Shown here one piece after another: positions 1 through 8,358 of a DNA stretch of 64,000 nucleotides (positions within the stretch are counted from its first letter, which is position 1; each line of letters opens with the position of its first letter). Below the pieces are notes generated by a model. It had not been told where the DNA came from. It saw nothing but the letters and a program-made list of their open reading frames with translations, and ran no database searches. Source of the stretch: JAGVSZ01 sp019137045 (GTDB lineage Bacteria; Pseudomonadota; Gammaproteobacteria; Burkholderiales; SG8-39); assembly GCA_046347635.1 (NCBI GenBank), contig JAXMFT010000002.1:186001-250000 (forward strand), given 5' to 3'. Both the position numbers and the translations under genes were made by a program.

Positions 1-1773
1 GGCGAGATCCTGAGCAAGTGGCACTTCGCGGGTGCGATCCGCGCGGGCCGGCTGCCGCCGGCCGCGTACCGGTTCGCATGGCGCGGCGCACCGGTGGCGG
101 GCGAGCTGGGCGCCGACTTCAGCGGCGCCGCGCCGCGCGTGCAGGTGGACGCGAAGGCCTCGAACGCCGACCTCGGTGGGCTGCTCGCGCGGTTCGGCTG
201 GAAAGGAGGAGGACTGCGCGCCGGCGCGCTCACGGTCCGCGCCCGCAGCGAAGGTGAGAGGCTGGGCGAACTGCTCGCCGCCGCGACGCTCGACGCGACG
301 CTCGAGCGCGCGCGGCTGGACCTTGCGCAACGCCCCGCGCCCGGCCTCGCGCAGCGCGCGGACTTCGCGGCGACGCTGAAGGCGGCCCCCGGCCAGCCTG
401 CCGCGGCCACGGCGCGCGGCACGCTCGGCGACGAGCCGTTCGATGTGACGCTCGATTTGCCCAGCCTTGCCGGGCTTGCACGTGCAGGCGAAGCGCTTCC
501 CGTGAGCCTGCGCGCGGCACTCGGCGACGCGCGTCTCCAGGGTACGGGCAAGGTCGCTCGCGACGGCACCGGCGAGGGTCGCGTGGCGCTTTCGGGCGAC
601 CGGGTCGATCGGCTCGGGAAACTGGTCGGGGTCGAGCTGCCGGCGGTCGGACCCTACGCGGCGCGCGGGACGGTCGTCGTGACCGCCGACGCGATCCGCG
701 CGTCGGACCTCGACGTGAGCTTCGGCAAGAGCCGCCTGATGGGCAAGGCCGAGCTTCAGATCCGGCGCGCCGGCCGCGCCGTCCATTCCACCGCGTTGCG
801 CGCCCCGGCGCTGCACCTCGAGGACATCGGCGCTGCGCGCTGGCTGGGCGGCCCGGCGCGCCCGGCGGAAGGGGAGGCGCCCGCGGCACAGCGGAGAGAG
901 GCGGAGCTCGCCCGCGCGCTGGATCTGCTGCGCGCGGCCGACGTCGATGCGTCGATCGAAGTCGACGCCCTGCACGGCGGGGCCGAGCGCTTCGCGAGCG
1001 GGCGCCTGCGCGTGAGCCTCGCCAAGGGCGTGCTGCGTGCGCGGCTCGAGGACGTGAAGACCGCGGGCGGAACAATCGACGGCGAAATCGGCGTCGACGC
1101 GAACAGCACGCAACCGAAGGTCGCCGTACGTGCGCGCGTCGCGGGGCTGGAGTTCGGCCCGCTCGTCCGCGTGCTGGATCCCGCCTCGAAGCTCGGCGGG
1201 CGCCTCGATCTCGACGCCGACCTCGCCGCGCAGGGGCCGCCCGGTCAGCTCCTGCCCGCGCTCGGCGGAACCATCGACGTCGCGGTGTTCCCGCACGACC
1301 TGAGCGCCGGGGCGCTCGCCTTCTGGGGGACCGGCCTCCTGAGCGCGCTGCTGCGCTCGCTCGATCCGAACACGCGCTCGGAGGTCGAGTGCGCGGCCGC
1401 GAGCCTGGACGTCGCCGCCGGGGTGGCGAGCACTTCGGCCTTCTTCGTCGACACGACGCGCGTGCGGATCGTCGGCCAGGTGGAGGCGAACCTCCTGACG
1501 CGCGCGCTGTCGGGGCGGATCCGCCCGGTGTCGGAGCAGCCCGAGCTCTTCACCGTCGCCCCGACCATGCTGATCGGCGGGACGATCGGAGACCCGCGCG
1601 TGAGCGTCGCGCCGGAGAACGTGGTGCTCGCGCCGCTGCGCTTCGCCACGCCGCTCGCCGGCTTCGCGCTCGATTTCGTCGGGGCGAAGGGCCGGCTGAC
1701 CGAGGGCCGGATCGGGTGCCGCGAGGCGTACGAGCGTGCGCGCCAGCTGCGCGCCGGCGCGCGGGCGCAGTGA
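1..1773 (+). CDS. AsmA-family protein, C-terminal part (5' end outside window)
   Basis: The reading frame is open from the first base and ends in TGA at 1771-1773, so about 590 C-terminal residues are visible. The sequence is a long run of alternating short beta-strand-like segments with recurring GTxDGEIGVDA- and GGRLDLDADL-type stretches. It ends in a conserved block around PTMLIGGTIGDPRVSV typical of the AsmA C-terminus. AsmA-family proteins are inner-membrane anchored, project into the periplasm, and belong to the superfamily now linked to lipid traffic between the two membranes; that role is family knowledge. The N-terminal membrane anchor lies upstream of the window. It is convergent with the next gene, whose stop codon abuts it without any gap. 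Confidence 0.75.
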   Translation, partial: GEILSKWHFAGAIRAGRLPPAAYRFAWRGAPVAGELGADFSGAAPRVQVDAKASNADLGGLLARFGWKGGGLRAGALTVRARSEGERLGELLAAATLDATLERARLDLAQRPAPGLAQRADFAATLKAAPGQPAAATARGTLGDEPFDVTLDLPSLAGLARAGEALPVSLRAALGDARLQGTGKVARDGTGEGRVALSGDRVDRLGKLVGVELPAVGPYAARGTVVVTADAIRASDLDVSFGKSRLMGKAELQIRRAGRAVHSTALRAPALHLEDIGAARWLGGPARPAEGEAPAAQRREAELARALDLLRAADVDASIEVDALHGGAERFASGRLRVSLAKGVLRARLEDVKTAGGTIDGEIGVDANSTQPKVAVRARVAGLEFGPLVRVLDPASKLGGRLDLDADLAAQGPPGQLLPALGGTIDVAVFPHDLSAGALAFWGTGLLSALLRSLDPNTRSEVECAAASLDVAAGVASTSAFFVDTTRVRIVGQVEANLLTRALSGRIRPVSEQPELFTVAPTMLIGGTIGDPRVSVAPENVVLAPLRFATPLAGFALDFVGAKGRLTEGRIGCREAYERARQLRAGARAQ

Positions 1774-2148
1774 CTACTTCGACGGCGGCGGCGGAACCTG
1801 CGCGGCCTGGGCCTGGTCGAGCTGGTCGAGCACGCACTGCACGCCCGGATCGCTCGCGCGGCCCTGGATGAAGCCGGTCACGCCGGAGGTCCACTGGCCG
1901 CGGGTGATCTTGCCGTAGTAGAGACGCGAGGTCTGGTCGATGAAGTAGGTCGACTGCATGTTGCCGGGATTGGTCAGCATGTCGCCGACGTTCACGATGC
2001 CGATCGGCCGGTAATAGCAGGCGTTCTGGACCTGGTTGAGGAAGCCCTCGAAGCCCGGGGCGGGCTTCCAGGCGTCCGGCGCGCACCCGGCTAGCGCTGC
2101 CGCGGCGAAGGTGGCGAGTGCGGCGAGCGTGGCGGCGGAGCGGGTCAT
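1774..2148 (-). CDS. small lipoprotein, unknown function
   Basis: 124 residues. A lipoprotein signal is clear: MTRSAATLAAL, a hydrophobic stretch, then the lipobox LAGC with Cys22 as the predicted lipidation site. The mature part has YYGKITRGQWTSGVTGFIQG and a proline-rich tail (VPPPPSK). The ATG at 2146-2148 is preceded by GGGAGAA, which decides this start over a longer in-frame ORF lacking a signal sequence. I do not recognise a named domain. Aspartate before Cys is absent and position +2 is Ala, which would favour outer membrane sorting by the usual rule. It is transcribed divergently from the next gene. Confidence 0.7.
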   Translation of the reverse strand: MTRSAATLAALATFAAAALAGCAPDAWKPAPGFEGFLNQVQNACYYRPIGIVNVGDMLTNPGNMQSTYFIDQTSRLYYGKITRGQWTSGVTGFIQGRASDPGVQCVLDQLDQAQAAQVPPPPSK

Positions 2149-2243
2149 GTCGCGTTCTCCCTTGGGCGTGGGGCGCGATTGTCGCACGCGCGGCCGCCTG
2201 CGACGATAATGTGCGCTGGAGGACTCGAGGCGAAGGCGGCGCG
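2149..2243 (+). promoter_or_regulatory. divergent intergenic promoter region
   Basis: This 95-base gap separates two divergent lipoprotein genes. On the plus strand GATAAT at 2205-2210 matches five of six -10 consensus bases and lies about 34 bases before the ATG at 2244. No good -35 hexamer sits at the right distance, so the call rests on the -10 alone. Confidence 0.35.
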
Positions 2244-2942
2244 ATGATCGACCCTGCCCGTTACGATCCGGTTTCCCTGCCGCGACGCCGCGCCGTCGCC
2301 GCGCTCGGCGCCGGCACCCTCGGCGCGCTGCTCGGAGGCTGCGCGGCGGCGCTTCCCCCGCGTCCGGTCGATCGCGCGCGCGCGCCGCGCGTCGGCGACA
2401 CCTGGCGCTATGCGTATCGCAGCGGCTGGAGGCAGGACGCCCCGCGTATGGTCGACTACGCCATCGTCTCGGTGACCGACCAGGGCATCGGCGACCGGCT
2501 GACGCTCGACGGCGCGGCGTCACCTTCGGCGGACCACCTGTTCGGATCCGGATTCGCGCTCGTCGAGCGGCCGTTCCCGGGCCTGGTCGTGCGCGACTTC
2601 TCGCCCTACCTCGAGGCGTTCGGGCCGCCGGGGCCGGGCACCTTCGCGGTGGCCATGCCGCCCGCGCAGTTCGGCACCGCCTGGTCGGGGACCGCGCGCG
2701 TGGTCGGCACCGAGCAGGTCATCACCGCGGCCGGGCGCTTCGCCGCGACCCGCGTCCAGCTCGACGGCAGCCGGCCGTTCGTGGGGATGGACGATGCCGC
2801 CGACCCGGTGCGGATCTTCGCCACTGCGTGGTACGCGCCGGCGGTGAAGCGGATCATCAAGCTCGACTTCCTCAGCCAGGCGCAGCGCCTCAACCCGCTC
2901 GCGCGCGACCACTACGAGCTCGCGTCGTACCGTGTCGCCTGA
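2244..2942 (+). CDS. putative lipoprotein with twin-arginine-like leader
   Basis: 232 residues. The N-terminus has an RRR cluster followed by AVAALGAGTLGALLGGCA, giving a lipobox LGGC at about residue 33. The arginine cluster could make this a Tat substrate, but the consensus is imperfect. The mature region (GDTWRYAYRSGW, a central VVGTEQVITAAGRFAATRVQ stretch, then YAPAVKRIIKLDF) resembles small periplasmic beta-rich proteins. I cannot assign a function. The ATG at 2244 was chosen because the signal sequence starts there; a GAAGG-containing ribosome site lies just upstream. Confidence 0.65.
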   Translation: MIDPARYDPVSLPRRRAVAALGAGTLGALLGGCAAALPPRPVDRARAPRVGDTWRYAYRSGWRQDAPRMVDYAIVSVTDQGIGDRLTLDGAASPSADHLFGSGFALVERPFPGLVVRDFSPYLEAFGPPGPGTFAVAMPPAQFGTAWSGTARVVGTEQVITAAGRFAATRVQLDGSRPFVGMDDAADPVRIFATAWYAPAVKRIIKLDFLSQAQRLNPLARDHYELASYRVA

Positions 2943-2993
2943 GGCGTCTCCGCGCATGCGATCGGACCGGCCGGGCGGAAGGGGAAGACGCGG

Positions 2994-3755
2994 GTGAGCG
3001 CGTGGGCGATCGGACTGATTGCGCTGGGGTGCGTCTACGGCGGGGCGCTGCTCGGCCTCGGCCTCCAGTGGGTGCTGCCCGAGCACCATCTGCAGGAGTC
3101 GTCGAAGGACGTCGTGAAGCTCGTCACCGGGCTGCTCGCCACGCTCTCGGCGCTCGTCCTCGGCCTGCTGGTCGCCTCCGCGAAGACCGCCTTCGATGAG
3201 GTCAACGACGGCTTCAAGCAGAACGCCGCGCGCATCATCGTGATCGACCAGGCGCTCGCGCGGTACGGACCCGAGGCGAAGGACATCCGCGTGCTGGTGC
3301 GCGCCGCGTTCGCCGCACGCCTCGGGCAGCTCTTCCCGGAGCGCCGCGGACCCGGTGCGGGACGCGACGCCCTGCGGCACCAATCGTCGGTCGAGGAGAT
3401 CCAGAGCCGCGTGGACGGTCTCGCACCCCGGACCGAGCTCCAGCGCGGGCTCAAGTCCCGCGTGCTGGCGCTGATCGGGGACGTCGCGCAGGCGCGCTGG
3501 CTCGGCTACGAGCAGGCGAGCAGCCCGACCCCGCCCGCGTTCCTGGTGGTGCTGATATCGTGGCTCGCCGCGATGTTCGCGGGGTTCGGCCTGTTCGCCC
3601 CGCGCAACGCGACCGCGCTCGCGGCGCTCGCGCTCGGCGCGCTGGCCGTGTCGACCGCGATCTTCCTGATCGAGGAGATGGGCCATCCGCTCGACGGCGT
3701 GATCGCCATCTCGAGCGCGCCCCTGCGCGACGCGCTCGCGGTGCTCGACCAGTGA
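2994..3755 (+). CDS. DUF4239 (bestrophin-like domain) membrane protein
   Basis: 253 residues starting at GTG behind a GGAAGGGGAA purine run. Predicted membrane segments lie at about residues 5-27 and 41-62, followed by a soluble helical middle (about 65-180), then two further segments (about 182-203 and 209-230). The opening MSAWAIGLIALGCVYGGALL and LPEHHLQESSKDVVKL are characteristic of the DUF4239 family, which has been likened to bestrophin channels; its function is unknown. A fossil of a second member of this family, sharing the first residues, lies at 23259-23366. Confidence 0.75.
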   Translation: MSAWAIGLIALGCVYGGALLGLGLQWVLPEHHLQESSKDVVKLVTGLLATLSALVLGLLVASAKTAFDEVNDGFKQNAARIIVIDQALARYGPEAKDIRVLVRAAFAARLGQLFPERRGPGAGRDALRHQSSVEEIQSRVDGLAPRTELQRGLKSRVLALIGDVAQARWLGYEQASSPTPPAFLVVLISWLAAMFAGFGLFAPRNATALAALALGALAVSTAIFLIEEMGHPLDGVIAISSAPLRDALAVLDQ

Positions 3756-3783
3756 GCGCGCCCGGGGCACGAGGAGGACCGGG

Positions 3784-3861
3784 ATGATCGAAGCTTCGCC
3801 GTTGCGCGCACAGGGCGCCGCCGCGCCGCAATGGCGGCGGCGCGCGCCGGGCCGGGCATGA
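3784..3861 (+). CDS. possible 25-residue leader peptide coupled to pgi
   Basis: A small ORF not usually called: ATG at 3784 is preceded by AGGAGG (3772-3777) with a six-base spacer, the best Shine-Dalgarno in this area. It encodes 25 residues ending in an arginine-rich tail (WRRRAPGRA) and stops at TGA 3859-3861. That stop overlaps the pgi start ATG (3858) as ATGA. pgi itself has no good ribosome site, so translation of this leader could deliver ribosomes to pgi. The peptide has no recognisable domain and may matter only through its translation. The alternative is that it is the decayed end of a former upstream gene. Confidence 0.45.
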   Translation: MIEASPLRAQGAAAPQWRRRAPGRA

Positions 3862-5480
3862 GCGCGCTCACCGCCCGGCCCGCCTGGCAAGCGCTGGCGG
3901 CGCACCACCGGCAGGTCCGGGGCGTCCACCTGCGCGACCTCTTCGCGGCCGACCCGGGACGCGGGGAGCGCCTCGCCGCCGAAGGCGCCGGGGTCTACCT
4001 CGACTACTCGAAGAACCGCGTCACCGACGAGACGCTGCGGCTGCTCGTGCGGCTCGCCGACGAGAGCGGCCTGCGCGCGCGCATCGAGGCGATGTTCCGC
4101 GGCGAGCGGATCAACGCCACCGAGGGCCGCGCCGCGCTGCACGTCGCGCTGCGCGCGCCGGCCGGCGCCGCCATCCTGGTGGACGGCGCGAACGTCGTGC
4201 CGCAGGTGCACGCGGTGCTCGATCGCATGGCCGCCTTCGCCGAGCGCGTGCGCAGCGGCGCGTGGACCGGCCACGGCGGCAAGCGCATCGCCGCGGTGGT
4301 GAACATCGGCATCGGCGGCTCCGACCTCGGGCCGGCGATGGCCTACCGGGCGCTCGCGCACTACAGCGACCGCACGCGCGCGTTCCGGTTCGTGTCCAAC
4401 GTCGACGCCACGGACTTCGTCGAGGCCACGCGCGACCTCGACCCGGCGCAGACGCTCTTCATCGTGTCGTCGAAGACCTTCACGACGCAGGAGACGATGG
4501 CCAACGCGCGCAGCGCGCGGGAGTGGCTCGTGCGCGGCCTCGGCACGCAGGCCGCGGTGGCGAAGCACTTCGTGGCGGTGTCGACCAACGCGGCCGAGGT
4601 CGCGCGCTTCGGCATCGACCCGGCCAACATGTTCGAGTTCTGGGACTGGGTCGGCGGGCGCTACTCGATGGACTCGGCGATCGGGCTCGCGACCATGCTC
4701 GCGGTCGGCGCGGACCATTTCCGCGCGCTGCTCGGCGGGTTCCGCGAGATGGACGAGCACTTCCGCAGCGCGCCGTTCGCGCGCAACCTGCCGGTGCTGA
4801 TGGGGCTGCTCGCGGTCTGGTACGCCGACTTCTTCGGCGCGCAGAGCGTCGCGGTGCTGCCCTACGAGCAGTACCTCGCGCGCTTCCCGGCGTACCTGCA
4901 GCAGCTCACGATGGAGAGCAACGGCAAGCACGTCACGCTCGACGGCGCGCCGGTCGCGGCCGACACCTCGCCCGTGTACTGGGGCGAGCCGGGGACCAAC
5001 GGCCAGCACTCGTTCTACCAGCTGCTGCACCAGGGCACGCGGCTCGTGCCGTGCGACTTCATCGCCTTCGCGCAGCCGCTCAACCCGCTCGGGGACCATC
5101 ACGACCTGCTGATCGCGAACGTGCTCGCGCAGGGCGAGGCGCTCGCCTTCGGCAGGACCGCGGACGAGGTGCGCGCCGAGGGCGTGGCCGAGCGGCTCGT
5201 GCCGCACCGCACGTTCGAGGGCAACCGGCCCTCGAACACGCTGCTCCTCGAGCGGCTCACGCCGGCCGCGCTCGGCCGGCTGGTGGCGCTCTACGAGCAC
5301 AGCGTGTTCACCCAGGCCGCGATCTGGGACATCAACCCGTTCGACCAGTGGGGCGTCGAGCTCGGCAAGGCGCTCGCGCAGCGCATCGTCCCCGAGCTCG
5401 CGGCCGCGCCGCCGGGCGCGCCCGCGCACGACAGCTCGACCAGCGCCCTGATCCGGCGCTACCTGCAGCTCAGGCGATAG
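3858..5480 (+). CDS. pgi: glucose-6-phosphate isomerase
   Basis: 540 residues, the normal length for bacterial PGI. The enzyme interconverts glucose 6-phosphate and fructose 6-phosphate in the cytoplasm. Recognisable blocks are NIGIGGSDLGPAM, the phosphate-binding VSSKTFTTQET, FWDWVGGRYSMDSAIGL (PGI signature), NGQHSFYQLLHQGTR with the catalytic histidine, and DQWGVELGK with the C-terminal catalytic lysine. The start at 3858 gives MSALTARPAW, which aligns with the usual N-terminus. An in-frame ATG at 3831 would add nine Ala/Arg-rich residues. gnd follows after eight bases, so the pair can move sugar phosphate between glycolysis and the pentose phosphate route. Confidence 0.95.
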   Translation: MSALTARPAWQALAAHHRQVRGVHLRDLFAADPGRGERLAAEGAGVYLDYSKNRVTDETLRLLVRLADESGLRARIEAMFRGERINATEGRAALHVALRAPAGAAILVDGANVVPQVHAVLDRMAAFAERVRSGAWTGHGGKRIAAVVNIGIGGSDLGPAMAYRALAHYSDRTRAFRFVSNVDATDFVEATRDLDPAQTLFIVSSKTFTTQETMANARSAREWLVRGLGTQAAVAKHFVAVSTNAAEVARFGIDPANMFEFWDWVGGRYSMDSAIGLATMLAVGADHFRALLGGFREMDEHFRSAPFARNLPVLMGLLAVWYADFFGAQSVAVLPYEQYLARFPAYLQQLTMESNGKHVTLDGAPVAADTSPVYWGEPGTNGQHSFYQLLHQGTRLVPCDFIAFAQPLNPLGDHHDLLIANVLAQGEALAFGRTADEVRAEGVAERLVPHRTFEGNRPSNTLLLERLTPAALGRLVALYEHSVFTQAAIWDINPFDQWGVELGKALAQRIVPELAAAPPGAPAHDSSTSALIRRYLQLRR

Positions 5481-5488
5481 GAGGCGGC

Positions 5489-6481
<993 letters not shown>

Positions 6482-6498
6482 CGCGCCCGGCGGGCGCG
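6482..6498. terminator. GC-rich hairpin between convergent genes
   Basis: CGCGCCCG, one base, then CGGGCGCG forms an 8-bp inverted repeat in the 18-base gap between gnd and the convergent peptidase gene. It lacks a U-tract, so intrinsic termination is uncertain, but the position suits a bidirectional terminator. Confidence 0.4.
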
Positions 6499-6499
6499 C

Positions 6500-7282
6500 T
6501 CAGGTCCGGCGCTTCCTTCGGCGCCGTCCGGTGCGCCTGGAAGGCGGCACGAACGCGTTCGCGGCCTTCGGCATCACCCCCTTCGCGGCGAGCCGCTTCT
6601 CGATCGCTGCGCAGGCCTCGCCGTCCTCGTGGATCAGGCGCTCGAGATCGCGGAAGGGCAGCAGGAACTCGCCCGATAGCCCCCAGCCGTCGCCCCAGGA
6701 GTTCGCGCAGCGCGCGAGCGCGCGGCGCGTGTCGGCGCCGCGCAGCAGGTAGGCGTGGCCGCCGACGACTTTCGCCTTCGGCGCGATGCGGACGATGCCC
6801 TCGCGGTCCGGCCGCGCGAAGCTCGAGTACCAGTTCGTGCCCAGCACCACCGGCCCCGTGGTCAGCACCCACTCGATCACCGCCTGCAGCTCGAACGACC
6901 AGACGTAGGACTTCAGGCGGCCGAACGCGGTGACCGCCTTGGCCCCGGCGCGCACCTCGGTGCCGTAGTCCAGGCGGGGATGGCCATCGGGCAGGCGCGC
7001 CTCGTCGTTGTTGGCGCGCCACCGGTCCTTGAGCACCGCCGCGCGGTAGATGTCGAAGGCCGAGGGGCCGCCGCGCTCGGTGCGGACCGGGGCGCAGCGC
7101 AGGAAGTTCCGCCACGCGTGGCCGACGCAGGTCCCGGTGTCGCCCTGGTCGAGCGCCGTCCGGTGGATGCCCCAGGTCCGGCGCGCCGGCAGGGCCACCG
7201 CGCGCGCATCCGCGAGCATGCGGCGCATGAGATAGCCGTGGTCGCGGATGTCCGGTGCGTAGCGTCGTCCGAAGCCTGCCAT
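6500..7282 (-). CDS. papain-like (C1 family) cysteine peptidase
   Basis: 260 residues. The papain triad can be read in order: the oxyanion Gln and nucleophile Cys in DQGDTGTCVGHAW (about residues 46-58), the histidine in VVGGHAYLLRG (about 170), and the asparagine in CANSWGDGWGLSGEF. The last matches the classical NSWG block. No signal peptide or pro-domain is evident: the protein begins MAGFGRRYAPDIRDH and reaches the Cys region within 55 residues. This suggests a cytoplasmic enzyme or one delivered by another route. The tail is very basic (RRTGRRRRKRR). Substrate unknown; a phage- or toxin-related role cannot be excluded. Confidence 0.75.
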   Translation of the reverse strand: MAGFGRRYAPDIRDHGYLMRRMLADARAVALPARRTWGIHRTALDQGDTGTCVGHAWRNFLRCAPVRTERGGPSAFDIYRAAVLKDRWRANNDEARLPDGHPRLDYGTEVRAGAKAVTAFGRLKSYVWSFELQAVIEWVLTTGPVVLGTNWYSSFARPDREGIVRIAPKAKVVGGHAYLLRGADTRRALARCANSWGDGWGLSGEFLLPFRDLERLIHEDGEACAAIEKRLAAKGVMPKAANAFVPPSRRTGRRRRKRRT

Positions 7283-7359
7283 AGTGCGGGTCTCCCTCGA
7301 CGAGAACTGTGCGGACCGCGGGCTCGCGCGAAGTGCATGATAGGCGCACCGCGATCAGA

Positions 7360-7812
7360 TTACCGGATCAGCCGCTCGTCGAACGCGAACGGCTCGACCG
7401 GCCCGACCCGGACGCGCCCGATGGCCCGATGCTGCGGGTTGATCAGGACGTTGCGCTCGGCCGGCACGACGACCGATGGTACGAGGAGGCCGAGTGATCG
7501 CCGCTCGGCGGCCCACCGGTCGCCGAACCGGCGCGCGTTCGGGCCGTAGGGCAGGTCGGCCCAATCGCCGGGTATTGCGGTGGCTTCGACGACGAGACGG
7601 TCGGGCAGATCGACCGCGACGAACATGAGGTCGGGCGGAACGGTCTCGCGCGTGACGTGCACGAGCATCTCCAAAGCGGCGAGCGCGCGGCTCGACGCCG
7701 CGTAGCCGATGCGGGTTGCGGGCGAGTTCCACCGGTTGCCCGCGATCGCGGCACCCCGCCCGGACAGCGGATCCGACGCGTAGACGGCACGCGTCAGCCG
7801 CCACACGCGCAT
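7360..7812 (-). CDS. RES-domain toxin of a type II toxin-antitoxin system
   Basis: 150 residues. MRVWRLTRAVYASDPLSGRGA followed by GNRWNSPATRIGYAASS is the family hallmark, with conserved Arg, Tyr and Glu (LAALEMLVH). RES toxins degrade cellular NAD+ in characterised members. The ATG (7810-7812) overlaps the stop of the upstream antitoxin by one base (TGATG), so toxin translation should depend on antitoxin translation. The C-terminus (GPVEPFAFDERLIR) is intact, so the toxin looks functional. Confidence 0.88.
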   Translation of the reverse strand: MRVWRLTRAVYASDPLSGRGAAIAGNRWNSPATRIGYAASSRALAALEMLVHVTRETVPPDLMFVAVDLPDRLVVEATAIPGDWADLPYGPNARRFGDRWAAERRSLGLLVPSVVVPAERNVLINPQHRAIGRVRVGPVEPFAFDERLIR

Positions 7813-8279
7813 CAGACGAAGTCGCCGTGCTCGATGCGGACGAGCTCGTCGGAGACCGCCTTCGCGCCGGCGTCCGAACCGAGCAGCTCGAACGGCGCCG
7901 CGCCCCCGAGCAGCGGATGACGCACGCGCAGCCACGCCGCGGCTTTCGCGTGGCCGCCGAACACGCGGGCGGCTTCCTCGAAGACGCGCGCGACGCGCAG
8001 CACGCGGTCGGCTTCGTCGGGCTTGAGAAAGCGCTCGGCCTTCCGTCGCGCGGCCGTGCGGGCCGCGATCCCCACGACACCGAGCAGCGTTTCCATGGCC
8101 ACTCCCATCCGCGCCGCCAGTGCGGCGAAGGCGGCGAACGTGATTGTCCGGTCGTCGATATCGACGAGCGGGCCCGGGGAGGGGGGCGATGCCGACCCGC
8201 GCGCTCGCGCGCGGTACGCGGTGCGCCGCTCCGCGACGGTCGGCGCCAGGGTGGCCAACGTCGAGCGACAGGCTTTCAT
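7812..8279 (-). CDS. Xre/MbcA/ParS-type antitoxin (DUF2384)
   Basis: 155 residues. The N-terminal half carries a degenerate helix-turn-helix region (ITFAAFAALAARMGVAMETLLGVVGIAART). The C-terminal half (FLKPDEADRVLRVARVFEEAARVFGGHAKAAAWL, then HPLLGGAAPFELL) is the toxin-binding DUF2384 domain. Such antitoxins neutralise RES toxins by covering the NAD site and repress the shared promoter. It is the first gene of the pair on the minus strand and overlaps the RES gene by one base. Confidence 0.88.
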   Translation of the reverse strand: MKACRSTLATLAPTVAERRTAYRARARGSASPPSPGPLVDIDDRTITFAAFAALAARMGVAMETLLGVVGIAARTAARRKAERFLKPDEADRVLRVARVFEEAARVFGGHAKAAAWLRVRHPLLGGAAPFELLGSDAGAKAVSDELVRIEHGDFV

Positions 8280-8358
8280 CGTGAACCCGCTTCAGCCGGA
8301 TGGCGCGAATTCTACGCCACTCGGCGAGACCGCTGCTTGCCCCGACGCGGGCGGTCTC

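Noticed and set aside
2520..5429. 969-residue minus-strand ORF opposite the lipoprotein, DUF4239 and pgi genes
   Set aside because: Arg/Glu/His-rich low-quality translation; it is the antisense shadow of three well-supported genes in GC-rich DNA.
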